Assembly (NCBI RefSeq): GCF_030540825.1
Contig: NZ_JAUOEO010000001.1
Coordinates: 221,001 to 285,000 of the forward strand
Length of the DNA: 64,000 bases
Direction of reading: 5' to 3'
Origin: Flavivirga spongiicola
GTDB taxonomy: Bacteria > Bacteroidota > Bacteroidia > Flavobacteriales > Flavobacteriaceae
Shown in pieces: positions 8,251 to 18,528 of this stretch. A program made the position numbers and the translations under genes. Below the pieces are notes generated by a model that saw only the letters and a program-made list of their open reading frames with translations, was not told where the DNA came from and ran no database searches. Every line of letters starts with the position of its first letter. Positions within the stretch are counted from its first letter, which is position 1.

Positions 8251-10659
8251 CTATTTTAAAATCAAACGCTTCTTTTGAAAAGGAATAGGGTAACTTGTTA
8301 TCCAAACATCACTTTTAAGGTTTGCATCGCATGCTGTTGTCCCTAATACGACCACTTCTATTTGTTTACCAATCAAATCTTTTGTTATAGGAAAGTAGTA
8401 TGTAAAATTCTTATCAAATACACATTCATCACACACTGCTGCTTCCCAAGAGTTTACAGGATAAGATATACTTCTGTCTGGTGCTCCAATTATTTTTCCA
8501 TCAACTCTTAAAGCGGCATAAGCACCTTCTTCACCATGATAGCCATTAAGAGCAACAGCTAGATAACTGTTTTTATGTGCATCGTTTAAAGTAAATGTTG
8601 CAGAAAACGCTTTATCAAACTCCATTTCTTGGTAAGCACCTAATAGGTTTGAAGCTTTCCATTTTGTTGAATTTAATTTTTTGCCGTTGTAAAAACCTTG
8701 AACTTCTGAAAGTCTATCGGCAAAATCGGCAATACGAACGTATCTTATTTTTTTATCTTTAGGCATCTCAATGGTCATATTAAGATTTCCCATAAATATA
8801 ATTGGTTTCCATGTTTTTAAATCTGAAGATACTTCTGCTATAATCGCTTCTTCTGGCTTTTTTGGCATAAAGGAATAATCGTCTGGTGACGTAATTTTTA
8901 GCTCATCTATAAAAATAGGTTCACCAAAATCCAATCGAAAAGCAGCTTCTTTTATTTTTACCACTTTATCTCGGTGTTTACCAACGTAAAAAGAAGTGTT
9001 ATAATCATCATCAAATAAATTTTTATCCCACACACCACGATCTACAAACACTTGTTGATTAAAAAACGCATCGCGAGCCGCTTTTACTTGAGGAATGTTG
9101 GTTTCGCCCGAACGGAATAATGAACGGACTTCAAACGCATTATTATCAGTAGCAAAACAAGTCGCTTCGTACAAGTTTTCGGCATCATTAGGAAAATCAA
9201 CTGGTTTTAAATCAGTTAGTTTTCTGTGCCAAAATTCATTTATTTTTTCACCATCAAAAGTGACTTTCAATGATTTCCCTTTTACTAATTTCGATGCATT
9301 TTTACCATCAATAGTTGCCAATTTGTAGTTCTTAAAATCATTTAGTTTGAAACTTGCGGTTGTACCTTGATACCCCAAAACATCAATTTCCACAGGTTCT
9401 CCTTCAATATTTTTTACCACTTCGTAGTTTACACCTTCTAAACTTAAATCTTGTTTTTCTGTATTAGAAACTTTAATTAAACACGATCTAAAAGGCAGTA
9501 CGGTAATGCTCGCTTTATTGTTATAATTGAAATTTCCTATTACACTTTCAAACGGATGGTATTGCTTTACTTGTACTTTACTGTTTGATGCTTCTAAACC
9601 TATACTTTTATTTAAATCGATTTGATATGTAACAGGTTCCCAGCTTAAATTTTTAAGTACTAATAATCGGGTGTTTTTATCGCCTCTAGAAATAGCATGC
9701 ATGCCGTATTGAGACTCAGGAAGTTTTATTCCTTCAACTAAAATATCTCTGTATTGTTTATGTAAATTAAAGATTCTTGCTAACCGTGGAAATTCTTCAT
9801 CTCTCAGCAACCATGGGTTACCGTAGATTTCCGGAGCTAATATTAGGTTTCTATGAAAGGCTTGTAAAATCAAATCATCTTCCCAATAATCCAAACAAGA
9901 GGATAAGCAAACACCATGATCTTCTGTTAAACGTTTCATATCTGGTGTATACCCTCTTAACAAATTACCTACACGATGATGCGTAGCCGTTCTATCATTT
10001 TTTATATGCCCGTCAACATAGGTTTCTACACCTTCCCATAAAAACGTAGTGGCATGAGGCAATCCTTTTTCGGTTAATGCTAAACGATGATTTAGTAAAA
10101 TTAAATCGGGTCTATGCATTCGTGCTTCTATCATCATGTTTACAAAAGCATCTTCTTTATCCGGGCGTAGTTGCCCACAAACACGATCAAACTTAAACAG
10201 ATTAAAATCGTAATCTCTTACCAATTTAACCATCATATCTGTTCGTGCTTTTTCTTCTTTGGGTGTATCTCCAAAACCATCGGGCCCTCCCCATAATCCT
10301 AAAGTAAAACCTATGTCTTTGGCTTCTTTATGAATGGGTTCAAACCCATTTGGAAATTGTTTTTTAAATCTGTCAGAATCCATGCTGCCATAAAAGCGCT
10401 TTCCATCTATTGCACCGGCATCAAAAGCATAAATATCTAATTGCATACCGTATTCATCCTTTAACCATTTAAAGAAACTAAAGTTAATAAGCGTATTTTC
10501 TTCGGTACTTCCTTCATTGGTGTTATTAATCCAAGAAAAGTACTGCGATTTAGCTGGTGTTTTCTCATCAGCTCCAGGGAATACTTTTATAGTATTTTGT
10601 GCATTTAAAGTTATGGATGCGACAAGCAATGACCATAACGTTATTTTGTGTTTTAGCAT
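8251..10659 (-). CDS. Large exported clan GH-D-like (alpha-galactosidase-like) hydrolase
   Basis: 802 residues with a Sec signal (LLVASITLNAQ). The central barrel carries LGLWGGPDGFGD and DFNLFKFDRVCGQLRPDK; the K-F-D strand end resembles the catalytic nucleophile motif (Y-x-K-x-D) of GH27/GH36 enzymes, and CLSSCLDYWEDD could supply the acid/base. After about residue 400 come beta-rich domains: a discoidin-like region (EVSSDLKTWKPI, IRYVRIADFADRLSE) and a C-terminal domain ending near the Cys-containing WEAAVCDECVFD. The overall arrangement fits an alpha-galactosidase or alpha-N-acetylgalactosaminidase, the latter agreeing with the GH20 neighbours, but I cannot assign the family with certainty. 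It heads the downstream part of PUL 1 and is preceded by terminator-like hairpins, so it may have its own promoter. Confidence 0.62.
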   Translation of the reverse strand: MLKHKITLWSLLVASITLNAQNTIKVFPGADEKTPAKSQYFSWINNTNEGSTEENTLINFSFFKWLKDEYGMQLDIYAFDAGAIDGKRFYGSMDSDRFKKQFPNGFEPIHKEAKDIGFTLGLWGGPDGFGDTPKEEKARTDMMVKLVRDYDFNLFKFDRVCGQLRPDKEDAFVNMMIEARMHRPDLILLNHRLALTEKGLPHATTFLWEGVETYVDGHIKNDRTATHHRVGNLLRGYTPDMKRLTEDHGVCLSSCLDYWEDDLILQAFHRNLILAPEIYGNPWLLRDEEFPRLARIFNLHKQYRDILVEGIKLPESQYGMHAISRGDKNTRLLVLKNLSWEPVTYQIDLNKSIGLEASNSKVQVKQYHPFESVIGNFNYNNKASITVLPFRSCLIKVSNTEKQDLSLEGVNYEVVKNIEGEPVEIDVLGYQGTTASFKLNDFKNYKLATIDGKNASKLVKGKSLKVTFDGEKINEFWHRKLTDLKPVDFPNDAENLYEATCFATDNNAFEVRSLFRSGETNIPQVKAARDAFFNQQVFVDRGVWDKNLFDDDYNTSFYVGKHRDKVVKIKEAAFRLDFGEPIFIDELKITSPDDYSFMPKKPEEAIIAEVSSDLKTWKPIIFMGNLNMTIEMPKDKKIRYVRIADFADRLSEVQGFYNGKKLNSTKWKASNLLGAYQEMEFDKAFSATFTLNDAHKNSYLAVALNGYHGEEGAYAALRVDGKIIGAPDRSISYPVNSWEAAVCDECVFDKNFTYYFPITKDLIGKQIEVVVLGTTACDANLKSDVWITSYPIPFQKKRLILK

Positions 10660-10779
10660 TATTTTTAATTTTATTTTAGGATGTTCAAAATGAGTTCATG
10701 ATATTTTGGTCTATGCCACGATAAACAAGCCTTATAGTCGTACAGGCACAATCAAAGAAACAATAAAATTTTAATTTTA

Positions 10780-10834
10780 AAAAAGAATGAAGGCCCAAAC
10801 GTCATGCAAAGGTTTGCATAGACTTATTCTTTTT
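10780..10834. promoter_or_regulatory. Nested inverted repeat upstream of the GH-D-like gene
   Basis: Inner arms ATGCAAA (10804-10810) and TTTGCAT (10813-10819) are separated by GG and extended by GTC/GAC; outer arms AAAAAGAAT (10780-10788) and ATTCTTTTT (10826-10834) enclose them. It lies about 120 bp upstream of the GH-D-like start. It could be an operator, a leader hairpin, or a second terminator after the IPT gene (on the minus strand it ends in a T-run). Confidence 0.45.
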
Positions 10835-10895
10835 AATGAGACAATAAAAATTATTTTAACCATTAAAAATTTACTGTTTGCATCTTAGAAAAAAT

Positions 10896-10933
10896 AAAGA
10901 GGTTGAAGAAAAGTAATTTTCAACAACCTCTTT
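10896..10933 (-). terminator. Rho-independent terminator after the IPT-domain gene
   Basis: The arms AAAGAGGTTG (10896-10905) and CAACCTCTTT (10924-10933) are perfect. Read on the minus strand the stem is followed by ATTTTTTCT, and it starts 30 bp past the stop codon of the IPT gene. It should separate the SusC-SusD-binding-protein transcript from the downstream enzyme genes. Confidence 0.8.
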
Positions 10934-10963
10934 AAGTACTAAAAAAATTAACTCAAATAATTT

Positions 10964-12172
10964 TTATTCGTAAACTATAGTTAAAGTAGCTCCTTTTCCT
11001 GTTGATTTAGAAGTTTCTGCTTCTCTACCATCTCCACCAGTAGATGAATTAGCTCCTTCTTGAGTAAAAATAAAGTTCATAGCATTGTTGGCCGTCCAAT
11101 CGCCTCTATTTACAATTTCTTGTACAATGTCTTTTAAATCTACCGTTTTTTGAGCAGGAAGACGATCTCCAGCAGCTAACCAAGGCTCTACAGTCCAAAG
11201 TACGCTTGCGGTTGTTTTTGGTCTAGAAGATGTATTAAATAAAGCATCTGTATTCTCAGGTGAATTTCCTACATTCTCTCCATGGATACGAAGATTTACT
11301 GGACCTGCTCCTGTATCGTCACATTCAAATTGAATAGCAGCACTAATAATAGTTGCGTTTTTTGGAATAGTTACATTTCTATAACGCATACCTATAATTT
11401 GCACTCCAAAATCTCCGTCACGTTCTCCAAGCTCTAAATCGCTACTATTTAAATCCATATAACCTATTGGCCATCTAGTAAGATCTGCTGAAGGACCAAC
11501 AGTCTCCTCAACATCATCATTTAATTCTGTTAGTTGCATTTCGAATGTAACTTCTGTTGTTACTTCAAAACTAGGGCCTGTAATTACGGTACCGTCTTTA
11601 ACTTGAACAGATACTGTTCCTGTTGTTGCACCTGCTGGTACTGTTACTGTGATACTCGTAGCAGTTGCTGCTGAAACAGTAGCTTCAACACCATTAAACC
11701 ATACTTTATTCTCTTCTGGAGTGGTGCTATAATTAGCTCCTGTTAATACAACTGTTTCTCCTACACCTCCTTTAACTGGATTTAACGCAGTAATAGTAGG
11801 AAGTAGTACTGTGAAATCTGGGCCCGCAGCGGCCTCTTTACCTTTTACAGAAACTGTTACAGAACCTGTAGTAGCGCCCACTGGTACTGAGGTTAGTATG
11901 GTTGTATTACTTACCGATCTAACGGTAGCTTCTACCCCGTTAAACCATACTTTATTATCTGATGCAATCGTACTAAAGTTAGTCCCAGAAATAATAACAC
12001 CGGCACCTTCTTTACCATTATCTGGATTGTAAACCGTAACTGTTGCCTGCCCCAAATTGTCATTAGGACCACTTTGAGCATCATCTTCTGTACATGAGAA
12101 AACAAAAGCCAGAGTTAATACTAAGGTGCTAAATGCCCATAATTTATTGTATTTTATAATTGAATTTTTCAT
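10964..12172 (-). CDS. Surface lipoprotein with two IPT/TIG domains and a C-terminal beta-sandwich
   Basis: 402-residue lipoprotein (Cys27 in VFSC, followed by acidic TEDDAQ, a surface-export-like context). Two IPT/TIG domains occupy about 43-124 and 125-204; they are near copies of each other, sharing ENKVWFNGVEATV-type strands and VPVGATTGSV/VPAGATTGTV. Residues about 208-402 form another domain (VTIPKNATIISAAIQFECDD, VDLKDIVQEIV, ATLTIVYE) that resembles the DNRLRE/CBM96-type beta-sandwich seen in exported Bacteroidota proteins. As the fourth gene after SusC and SusD it is most likely a surface glycan-binding protein that presents substrate to the SusCD pair. Confidence 0.78.
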   Translation of the reverse strand: MKNSIIKYNKLWAFSTLVLTLAFVFSCTEDDAQSGPNDNLGQATVTVYNPDNGKEGAGVIISGTNFSTIASDNKVWFNGVEATVRSVSNTTILTSVPVGATTGSVTVSVKGKEAAAGPDFTVLLPTITALNPVKGGVGETVVLTGANYSTTPEENKVWFNGVEATVSAATATSITVTVPAGATTGTVSVQVKDGTVITGPSFEVTTEVTFEMQLTELNDDVEETVGPSADLTRWPIGYMDLNSSDLELGERDGDFGVQIIGMRYRNVTIPKNATIISAAIQFECDDTGAGPVNLRIHGENVGNSPENTDALFNTSSRPKTTASVLWTVEPWLAAGDRLPAQKTVDLKDIVQEIVNRGDWTANNAMNFIFTQEGANSSTGGDGREAETSKSTGKGATLTIVYE

Positions 12173-12210
12173 TTGTATATTTTTTAAAATTATATTTTGT
12201 AAAAGGTTGG

Positions 12211-13242
12211 TTATTGATAAAAATCTAAAAGTTCTTCTTTAGACATAGCAACATCATGGAAATAGACTTCTCTAGTCATTCCTAAATAAGGGATTCCATA
12301 AGTTCCTGTCCCATCTTGGGCAACGTAGATTGGCAATCCGCTATCCATGTTTCCAACAGCCGACATATCTTTTCGTTCAATTTCAACTAAATCCTCGTAC
12401 AGAACGGCATCACCATCTCTATCGAATGTTACCGTAAGCAAATGCCAATTACCATCATTAATAGCATTACCACTAATATCTACACGATTACCTGCTCCAT
12501 CTCCAATATTTATTTTCCAACCACTATTACCTCTATACGCGAAAACAAACCCTTTGTTTCCTCCACTTCCCCAATCTTTATCACCTAAAATTGAAGGATC
12601 ACTATTATCTGTTGTTGAATTAACCCAAACACTTACAGTAAAATCTTCATCATATCTAAAACTCAAATCCACAGCAGATTCATCTATGAGTGCTTTTTCA
12701 CCTATGCCATTAAAAGTTTGTACCAAGCCATCAAAAAATGTAAAGGATTTAAACTCACGTGGATCTAATAATCTATGGACTTTATAGGTTACATTTTCCA
12801 CCATTAAACCTCTCGAACTTACAGCAGGATATGTAATCTCGAATGCAAGACCTCTGGCCTTGCCTTGCTCAACACCTAAATCTAAAACTGTCGTATTTAA
12901 AGTAATAATGTATGCTCCATTATCTTCAGAAATATCAGTTAATGCTGTTCTATTATCTGTTGAACCATTAATTAATGAAACACTTTCTGGTTTAGTTGTT
13001 GTTTTTACTTTTAAAACAACCGATTGGTCTTTTGTATAAAAATTTTCCTTCGAAGGATTAAAATCCAGCGCTAATAACTCATCTGCGGTATAAGGAAGTT
13101 CCGTTTTAGGATTATTAGAATACAACATTTCAGCTTCTGGTTGCACATAGTATGCATTTACAACCTCATGACTATCTACTTCGCATCCCACATATAAGAG
13201 AGAGAATACAAATACTAATGTGATATATTTTATTTTTTTCAT
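12211..13242 (-). CDS. Surface glycan-binding lipoprotein: DUF1735-like plus LamG domain
   Basis: 343-residue lipoprotein (acceptor Cys20 in YVGC). The N-terminal half (about 25-165) has the DUF1735-like features LPYTADELLALDF and YTKDQSVVLKVKTT seen in SGBP-type proteins next to SusD. The C-terminal half (about 165-343) is a LamG/concanavalin-fold domain: FTVSVWVNSTTDNSDPSILGDKDW style strands, GNWHLLTVTFDRDGDAVLYED and LGMTREVYFHDVAMS. Similar LamG units occur in the proteins at 39168-40997 and 56818-58545, so each of the three PULs has one. Likely role: binding the target glycan at the cell surface. It is 29 bp downstream of SusD. Confidence 0.83.
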   Translation of the reverse strand: MKKIKYITLVFVFSLLYVGCEVDSHEVVNAYYVQPEAEMLYSNNPKTELPYTADELLALDFNPSKENFYTKDQSVVLKVKTTTKPESVSLINGSTDNRTALTDISEDNGAYIITLNTTVLDLGVEQGKARGLAFEITYPAVSSRGLMVENVTYKVHRLLDPREFKSFTFFDGLVQTFNGIGEKALIDESAVDLSFRYDEDFTVSVWVNSTTDNSDPSILGDKDWGSGGNKGFVFAYRGNSGWKINIGDGAGNRVDISGNAINDGNWHLLTVTFDRDGDAVLYEDLVEIERKDMSAVGNMDSGLPIYVAQDGTGTYGIPYLGMTREVYFHDVAMSKEELLDFYQ

Positions 13243-13271
13243 AATTTAATATTTATATATTTAAAAACAGA

Positions 13272-14768
13272 TTATCTAACATCCCACCAAACTCTATCGA
13301 GTAATCCATCTCCATATGCACTTACCGCTGCATTAAAATTATCCGGGTTCAACTCTTTCTCATTATTAGGGTATTCAACTCTTCTAGGAAATACGCCTTC
13401 TGTAATACCTAAACGATACCCCACACTTACAGTGGTTAAATTTCCATCGGCATCAAATCTGTCTATATCTGTAGTTGCAACACGCTGAGCAATTGCAGGA
13501 TATCCTGTTCGTCTCATTTCTGCATAAGCTTCATGTCCATTTGTATATAGGGCAATCCATTTTTGAATGGCGATTTGCTCTAATTTTTCTTCGTCTGTAC
13601 CAGTTAATGTGGCTGTAGGTGTTGCTAAAAACGTTACAATATCTGCTTCGGCAACGTCCCATTGCTCCATACTGGCTCTAATACCCGCTCTAAACGCTGT
13701 ATTAGCATCTCCACCACCAATATTGGCTAATGCCGCTTCAGCCTTAAGAAAATTTACTTCTGCATGAGTCATTAAATACGATGGAAATGCTCTATTTTGC
13801 CATATATACGAACCTCTAATAGACTGAGTCGCATCACCAAAATTTATATTTAAACCATTAACTTGTCCTTGGTAAAGGTCATTACTATTACCTGTAGGGT
13901 CAGCATATACAAATTTTCGTGGATCATTTGTATCTCTTAATTCCTTAAGTAATAACTCGCTTACAAATCTGCTAGTAGGTTTATTTATACTAAACAAATC
14001 ACTTGAATTATTAGCTTCAGTCCCTGGGTATTTAAATGCCCAAGATGCTTCGTTCGAGTTTATTAAGCTACCACTTAACGCGTTAGTAATAATAGTACTT
14101 GCAGCCGCTTGGTCTACAAAACGCATACGCATACCTATACGTAGTTTTAATGAATTGGCAAATAATGCCCAATTAGCTGCATTACCACCATATACTAAAT
14201 CTACCTCAGCATTAAAAACTAATCCTGTGCCTGTATTTATCTCAGCTATAGCAGCATCTAACTCTTTTACCAGATCTTTATAAATAGTTTCTTCACTATC
14301 GTATTTAGGTTTAGGAAATTGTAACCCTTGTGCTCCTTCTGTATAAGGAATGGCTCCAAAAAGATCTACAAGACGTTGATAATAAATAACTCTTAATATT
14401 CTAGCAACACCATGGTTAATACTATTAGCCTCACGACCATCTGGTGCTGTGAGAGTTAAAATCTGATTGACATTTTTTAATTCTCCATAAAAACTGCCCC
14501 ACTTTCCTGCTGACCCTTTTTCATAAAGCGCTATACCATCTCCAAATACAAAACCAACTAGATCTGCTATAACAGCTAGATCTTCATCATAGGTTTCATC
14601 TGCAATGTCTTCTATTACTCGTAAAAAAATATTACTAGCTGGAGCAGTTTCTGCAGTCGTTTCATCAGGATCTATATTAATTTCATCGAACCCCTTATCA
14701 CAACTTGATAAAAAGATAAAACACAATAGTATTCCTATTTTACTCATATTTATTATAAATGTTTTCAT
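13272..14768 (-). CDS. SusD-like outer-membrane nutrient-binding lipoprotein (SusD-like_2 type)
   Basis: 498-residue lipoprotein (Cys23 in LSSC, then DKGFDEIN). The layout matches the SusD-like_2/RagB group: the N-terminal helices with YYQRLVDLFGAIPYTEGAQG, the middle WALFANSLKLRIGMRMRFV, and the C-terminal MTHAEVNFLKAEAALANIGG followed by ASMEQWDV and WIALYTNGHEAYAEMRRTGYP. These TPR-like helical proteins cap the SusC channel and hold the oligosaccharide. It is 12 bp downstream of the SusC gene and surely works with it. Confidence 0.94.
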   Translation of the reverse strand: MKTFIINMSKIGILLCFIFLSSCDKGFDEINIDPDETTAETAPASNIFLRVIEDIADETYDEDLAVIADLVGFVFGDGIALYEKGSAGKWGSFYGELKNVNQILTLTAPDGREANSINHGVARILRVIYYQRLVDLFGAIPYTEGAQGLQFPKPKYDSEETIYKDLVKELDAAIAEINTGTGLVFNAEVDLVYGGNAANWALFANSLKLRIGMRMRFVDQAAASTIITNALSGSLINSNEASWAFKYPGTEANNSSDLFSINKPTSRFVSELLLKELRDTNDPRKFVYADPTGNSNDLYQGQVNGLNINFGDATQSIRGSYIWQNRAFPSYLMTHAEVNFLKAEAALANIGGGDANTAFRAGIRASMEQWDVAEADIVTFLATPTATLTGTDEEKLEQIAIQKWIALYTNGHEAYAEMRRTGYPAIAQRVATTDIDRFDADGNLTTVSVGYRLGITEGVFPRRVEYPNNEKELNPDNFNAAVSAYGDGLLDRVWWDVR

Positions 14769-14780
14769 GTGTTTTTAATT

Positions 14781-17700
14781 TTAAAGTTCTAATTTTATGT
14801 TAAACCCATACCTTCTGGTTCCCGGTAATGCATTACCCTCTATACCTTGTCCATTACCACTACTTACATTTGATTCCGGATCAAAATCTTTCGTGTTTCT
14901 ATGAAGAATAAACAAGTTTCTACCTATTAATGAGAATGATACATTAGAAAAAGGTAATTTATCTAAGGTCTTTTTAGGTAAGGTATAAGACAAGGATACT
15001 TCTCTTAACTTTACAAAACTAGCATCCTCAACAAATGGTTCTACAATACCACTTTTAAACAAATTCTCTTGGTATATTCTTGGGCTGCCATAAAACGTAT
15101 TAATCTCACCTCCTATTTGATTACCATTGGCATCTGTTGGCAAATTGCCATCTTGAACTACTGCATTGTTATTCACCCAAGTACTCACACCTCCTGTAAA
15201 GGATCCTGGTAAAGAGCTACGTGCTGAACCTGTAGATAATGCTAAAAACTCCGGTGAATTATAAAAAGCATCTCTACCTTCTAATGATAACGTATTGGTA
15301 CCTGCCCTAGACATGGTTCTTGCTGTATTATTAATAATAATACCTCCTTTTCTAACATCAATTAAAAAACTAAGTCTAAAGTTTTTATATTTAAATGAGT
15401 TACTAATACCTGCCAACCATTCTGGGTTAGGATCACCAATTAAAACCTGGTCTGTTCCTAATGGATTTCCTTTATTATCTACCACTACCAATCCATCAGA
15501 ATTTCTTAGAAATTTCCTACCGTATATAACACCATAAGGCATTCCTTTTTCTGCTCTAAAGCTAAGACCATTATCTCCAGACAGCGTTACAGAACCAACA
15601 TTTACAAAACTTACATTTTCTTCGCTCAATACATCTATCACTTCTGATGTATTCTTGGTAAAATTAATGGAAGCATCCCATGAAAAATCTTTTGTTTCTA
15701 TAGGCGTTCCTGTTAGCAACACCTCAAATCCCTTGTTTTCAATATCTCCAGCATTAACGATTCTACTTCCAAAACCAGTTGATGAAGGTACTCCTACACT
15801 TACTATTTGATTTACAGTGTTGGATTTATACCATGTAAAATCAAGGCCTAATCTGTTTTTAAAGAACCTTAAATCGGTACCAAATTCTATAGATGTAGTT
15901 ATTTCTGGTTTTAAATTGGCTAAAGGAATTGTGCCATCTAAACCAAGCGTTAATAAGCTTCCAAATCTATTATCACTAACTCCAGACACTAATCTATAAG
16001 GGTCTGTACCATTACCTACTTCTGCCCAAGAAGCTCTTAGTTTACCAAAACTCAATACATCTTTATTTAATTGTAATGCTTCAGAAAATACTAAACTTCC
16101 TGCTACCGATGGATAAAAGAATGATCTGTTAGCAGCCGGTAAGCTTGAAGACCAATCGTTACGACCGGTAACATCTAAAAACGCATAGTTTTTATAACCT
16201 ATTTGTCCAGAAAAATAAAGTGAATTCACATCTAGTCTACTTCTTGATAGATTTCCATCACTAATTTCTTTAAAGTTATTTATAGCGAAAAAATCAGGAA
16301 TTATAAACTGACTACCGCTTGCAGAAGTTGATCTTGAAGTTGTCTTAAAATGATTACCCCCAACATTTAATGCTACTGACACATCATCAGATATGTTTTT
16401 ATTATAGGCTAATAAGAAGTCTGCATTTAAGTCTGAATTAAATCGAGTCGATTCGCTATAGCTTCCTAAAAAATCTATACGAGATCCTGCTCTATTCTTT
16501 CTATTTGAAAAGAGTGCTGATTGATCTAGTCCTATACGTGCCATGGCACTCAAACCATCCATAATATCATATTTAAGTGATACAAAACCCGTATAGTTAT
16601 GACGCTCATCATCATTTGTATAATTTTTTACTAACCAGTAAGGATTCCCGTTCCATGGTGTTTTTGGTCCTAATGATTCAAATAACCCTTGTCTAAAAGG
16701 ATTTAAAGGATCTCTTCTTTCTACACCTAACACAAATGCAGAAATATTTGCTGGAGGCCATGTTGTAGGATTATATTCAGGATTTAAAAAATCTGCCAAA
16801 AACTCATTGGTAAGATTTCTTTGTGAATGATTGATAACCCATGGAATACTTGATAAACCACCCGCAGTAGTTCTGTTATGTACTTTCTGGTTTACATAAG
16901 TAATTCTACCATCTAATGTTAGCTTATCTGCTATTTTAGAAGATAATCGTAAGGTTACCGTGTTTCTTTTTTGGGTACTCTCCGGCACAATCCCTTGTTC
17001 GTCAACATTCGTAAATGATGCTCTTACCTGTGTGGTTTCATTACCGCCATCTATAGCAATAGAATTGGTAATATTTACCCCCGTATTATAAAAGTTTTTT
17101 GCGAAATTCGGGTTAGGTGAATAAGTACCTAGCGTGTACTGCGAATCCCATTGCCTGTAGGTTTGTCCATTAAGACGTGCCCCCCAGTTTTTATCATCAT
17201 CAAGTCTTTGTATTTCAATACCGTTATTATCTACATAGGCTAATGCTGGGTCTAAATTCCATACTTTACCAGAAATTTCTCCTACACGACCTCCTCCAAA
17301 TTCATTCTGAAATCTTGGAAAAACATAAGCATCTTCAAAGGTCGTATTAGAATTAATAGTAATTCCTAAACCTCTTTCCGAAGATCCTTTTTTTGTTGTG
17401 ATAACAATAACACCATTCGCAGCTCTAGACCCATAGAGTGCAGCTGCAGAAGGTCCTTTAAGGACAGATACTGAGGCTATGTCTTCCGGGTTTATATTAG
17501 CAGCATGGTCATTACCTGCGTCACTACCATTACTTCCGAACTCATCACTAAAACTAACAGTTGATGAGCTACTGCGTATTGGAATACCATCTACAACATA
17601 TAAGGGTTGATTGTTACCAGTAAAAGAGCTATTTCCTCTAATAACTACACGACTAGAACTCCCTATTCCATTAGATGTTGTATTTATTTGTACTCCCGCT

Positions 17701-18485
17701 ACTTTACCTTGAAAACTGTTTAATACGTTAGAGTCTTTATTATCATTAAATTCATCACCTTTTAATTCGGTAACAGAATATCCTAATGCTTTCTTTTCTC
17801 GTTTTATTCCTAAAGCTGTTACAACAATTTCATCAAGTGCTTCTTGAGACTCTAATAAAACAACATTGATAGTTGTGCCATCTCCAACGGTTATATTTTG
17901 AGAAATCATGCCTATATAGCTAAACTGTAAAACAGCTCCTTTTTCTATACTTATGCTATAATTCCCATCAAAATCTGTTTGGGTTCCGTTAGTAGTTCCT
18001 GCTTGAATAATGTTTACACCAGGCAGCGGTGATCCAAATTGATCTTTAACGTTTCCAGAAACCGTATTCTGTTGTAGCAGCAATTTTGTTGTATTTACAA
18101 TAGGAGGTTGTAACACTTCCTTTTCTAAACTATGCTTTAAAATAATTTGTTTCTCAAATACATCAAAAACTATAGGTGTATTTGAGAATATGTCTTTCAA
18201 AATTTTTGATATTTTTTGCTTATTAAATTTAGCATCAATACGTCTTTTATAATCTACCTCTTTATCATTATATAAGATTTTAAATTCGGTAAGTGATTCA
18301 ATTTTGCGAAGTACATTCTCTATAGTTACATTTTCTAAATCTAAAGTGATTTTTGTGTTTTGAGAGTACGTGTTTGCTTGAACCTGGAATAATGTGATTA
18401 TAAATAAATAAATTGAAAGTTTCATTTTTAAATCAAGTTTCAAAGGATAAAGAGAGAGCCCCTTTAACTTCATTAGATTTTTCAT
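14781..18485 (-). CDS. SusC/RagA TonB-dependent receptor with STN signalling domain
   Basis: 1234 residues. After the signal peptide (ending near QVQANTYSQ) residues about 45-110 form the STN domain (TIENVLRKIESLTEFKILY), which signals through an anti-sigma factor. A carboxypeptidase-regulatory-like domain follows (GNVKDQFGSPLPGVNIIQAG), then the plug with EIVVTALGIKREKKALGYS and LYVVDGIPI, and the 22-strand barrel ending in a terminal aromatic-poor strand GFNIKLEL. It imports oligosaccharides with its SusD partner. The STN domain pairs it with FecR and the sigma factor just upstream, giving a closed substrate-sensing loop. The 155-bp gap to fecR holds the conserved hairpin described separately. 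Confidence 0.95.
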   Translation of the reverse strand: MKNLMKLKGLSLYPLKLDLKMKLSIYLFIITLFQVQANTYSQNTKITLDLENVTIENVLRKIESLTEFKILYNDKEVDYKRRIDAKFNKQKISKILKDIFSNTPIVFDVFEKQIILKHSLEKEVLQPPIVNTTKLLLQQNTVSGNVKDQFGSPLPGVNIIQAGTTNGTQTDFDGNYSISIEKGAVLQFSYIGMISQNITVGDGTTINVVLLESQEALDEIVVTALGIKREKKALGYSVTELKGDEFNDNKDSNVLNSFQGKVAGVQINTTSNGIGSSSRVVIRGNSSFTGNNQPLYVVDGIPIRSSSSTVSFSDEFGSNGSDAGNDHAANINPEDIASVSVLKGPSAAALYGSRAANGVIVITTKKGSSERGLGITINSNTTFEDAYVFPRFQNEFGGGRVGEISGKVWNLDPALAYVDNNGIEIQRLDDDKNWGARLNGQTYRQWDSQYTLGTYSPNPNFAKNFYNTGVNITNSIAIDGGNETTQVRASFTNVDEQGIVPESTQKRNTVTLRLSSKIADKLTLDGRITYVNQKVHNRTTAGGLSSIPWVINHSQRNLTNEFLADFLNPEYNPTTWPPANISAFVLGVERRDPLNPFRQGLFESLGPKTPWNGNPYWLVKNYTNDDERHNYTGFVSLKYDIMDGLSAMARIGLDQSALFSNRKNRAGSRIDFLGSYSESTRFNSDLNADFLLAYNKNISDDVSVALNVGGNHFKTTSRSTSASGSQFIIPDFFAINNFKEISDGNLSRSRLDVNSLYFSGQIGYKNYAFLDVTGRNDWSSSLPAANRSFFYPSVAGSLVFSEALQLNKDVLSFGKLRASWAEVGNGTDPYRLVSGVSDNRFGSLLTLGLDGTIPLANLKPEITTSIEFGTDLRFFKNRLGLDFTWYKSNTVNQIVSVGVPSSTGFGSRIVNAGDIENKGFEVLLTGTPIETKDFSWDASINFTKNTSEVIDVLSEENVSFVNVGSVTLSGDNGLSFRAEKGMPYGVIYGRKFLRNSDGLVVVDNKGNPLGTDQVLIGDPNPEWLAGISNSFKYKNFRLSFLIDVRKGGIIINNTARTMSRAGTNTLSLEGRDAFYNSPEFLALSTGSARSSLPGSFTGGVSTWVNNNAVVQDGNLPTDANGNQIGGEINTFYGSPRIYQENLFKSGIVEPFVEDASFVKLREVSLSYTLPKKTLDKLPFSNVSFSLIGRNLFILHRNTKDFDPESNVSSGNGQGIEGNALPGTRRYGFNIKLEL

Positions 18486-18528
18486 ACTTTTGTTTTGAAT
18501 TTATGTGGTTAATTAATAAAGTTTTAGC

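Noticed and set aside
12347..12787. Long plus-strand ORF (146 codons)
   Set aside because: It lies wholly antisense to the LamG lipoprotein gene and has no domain or sensible composition.
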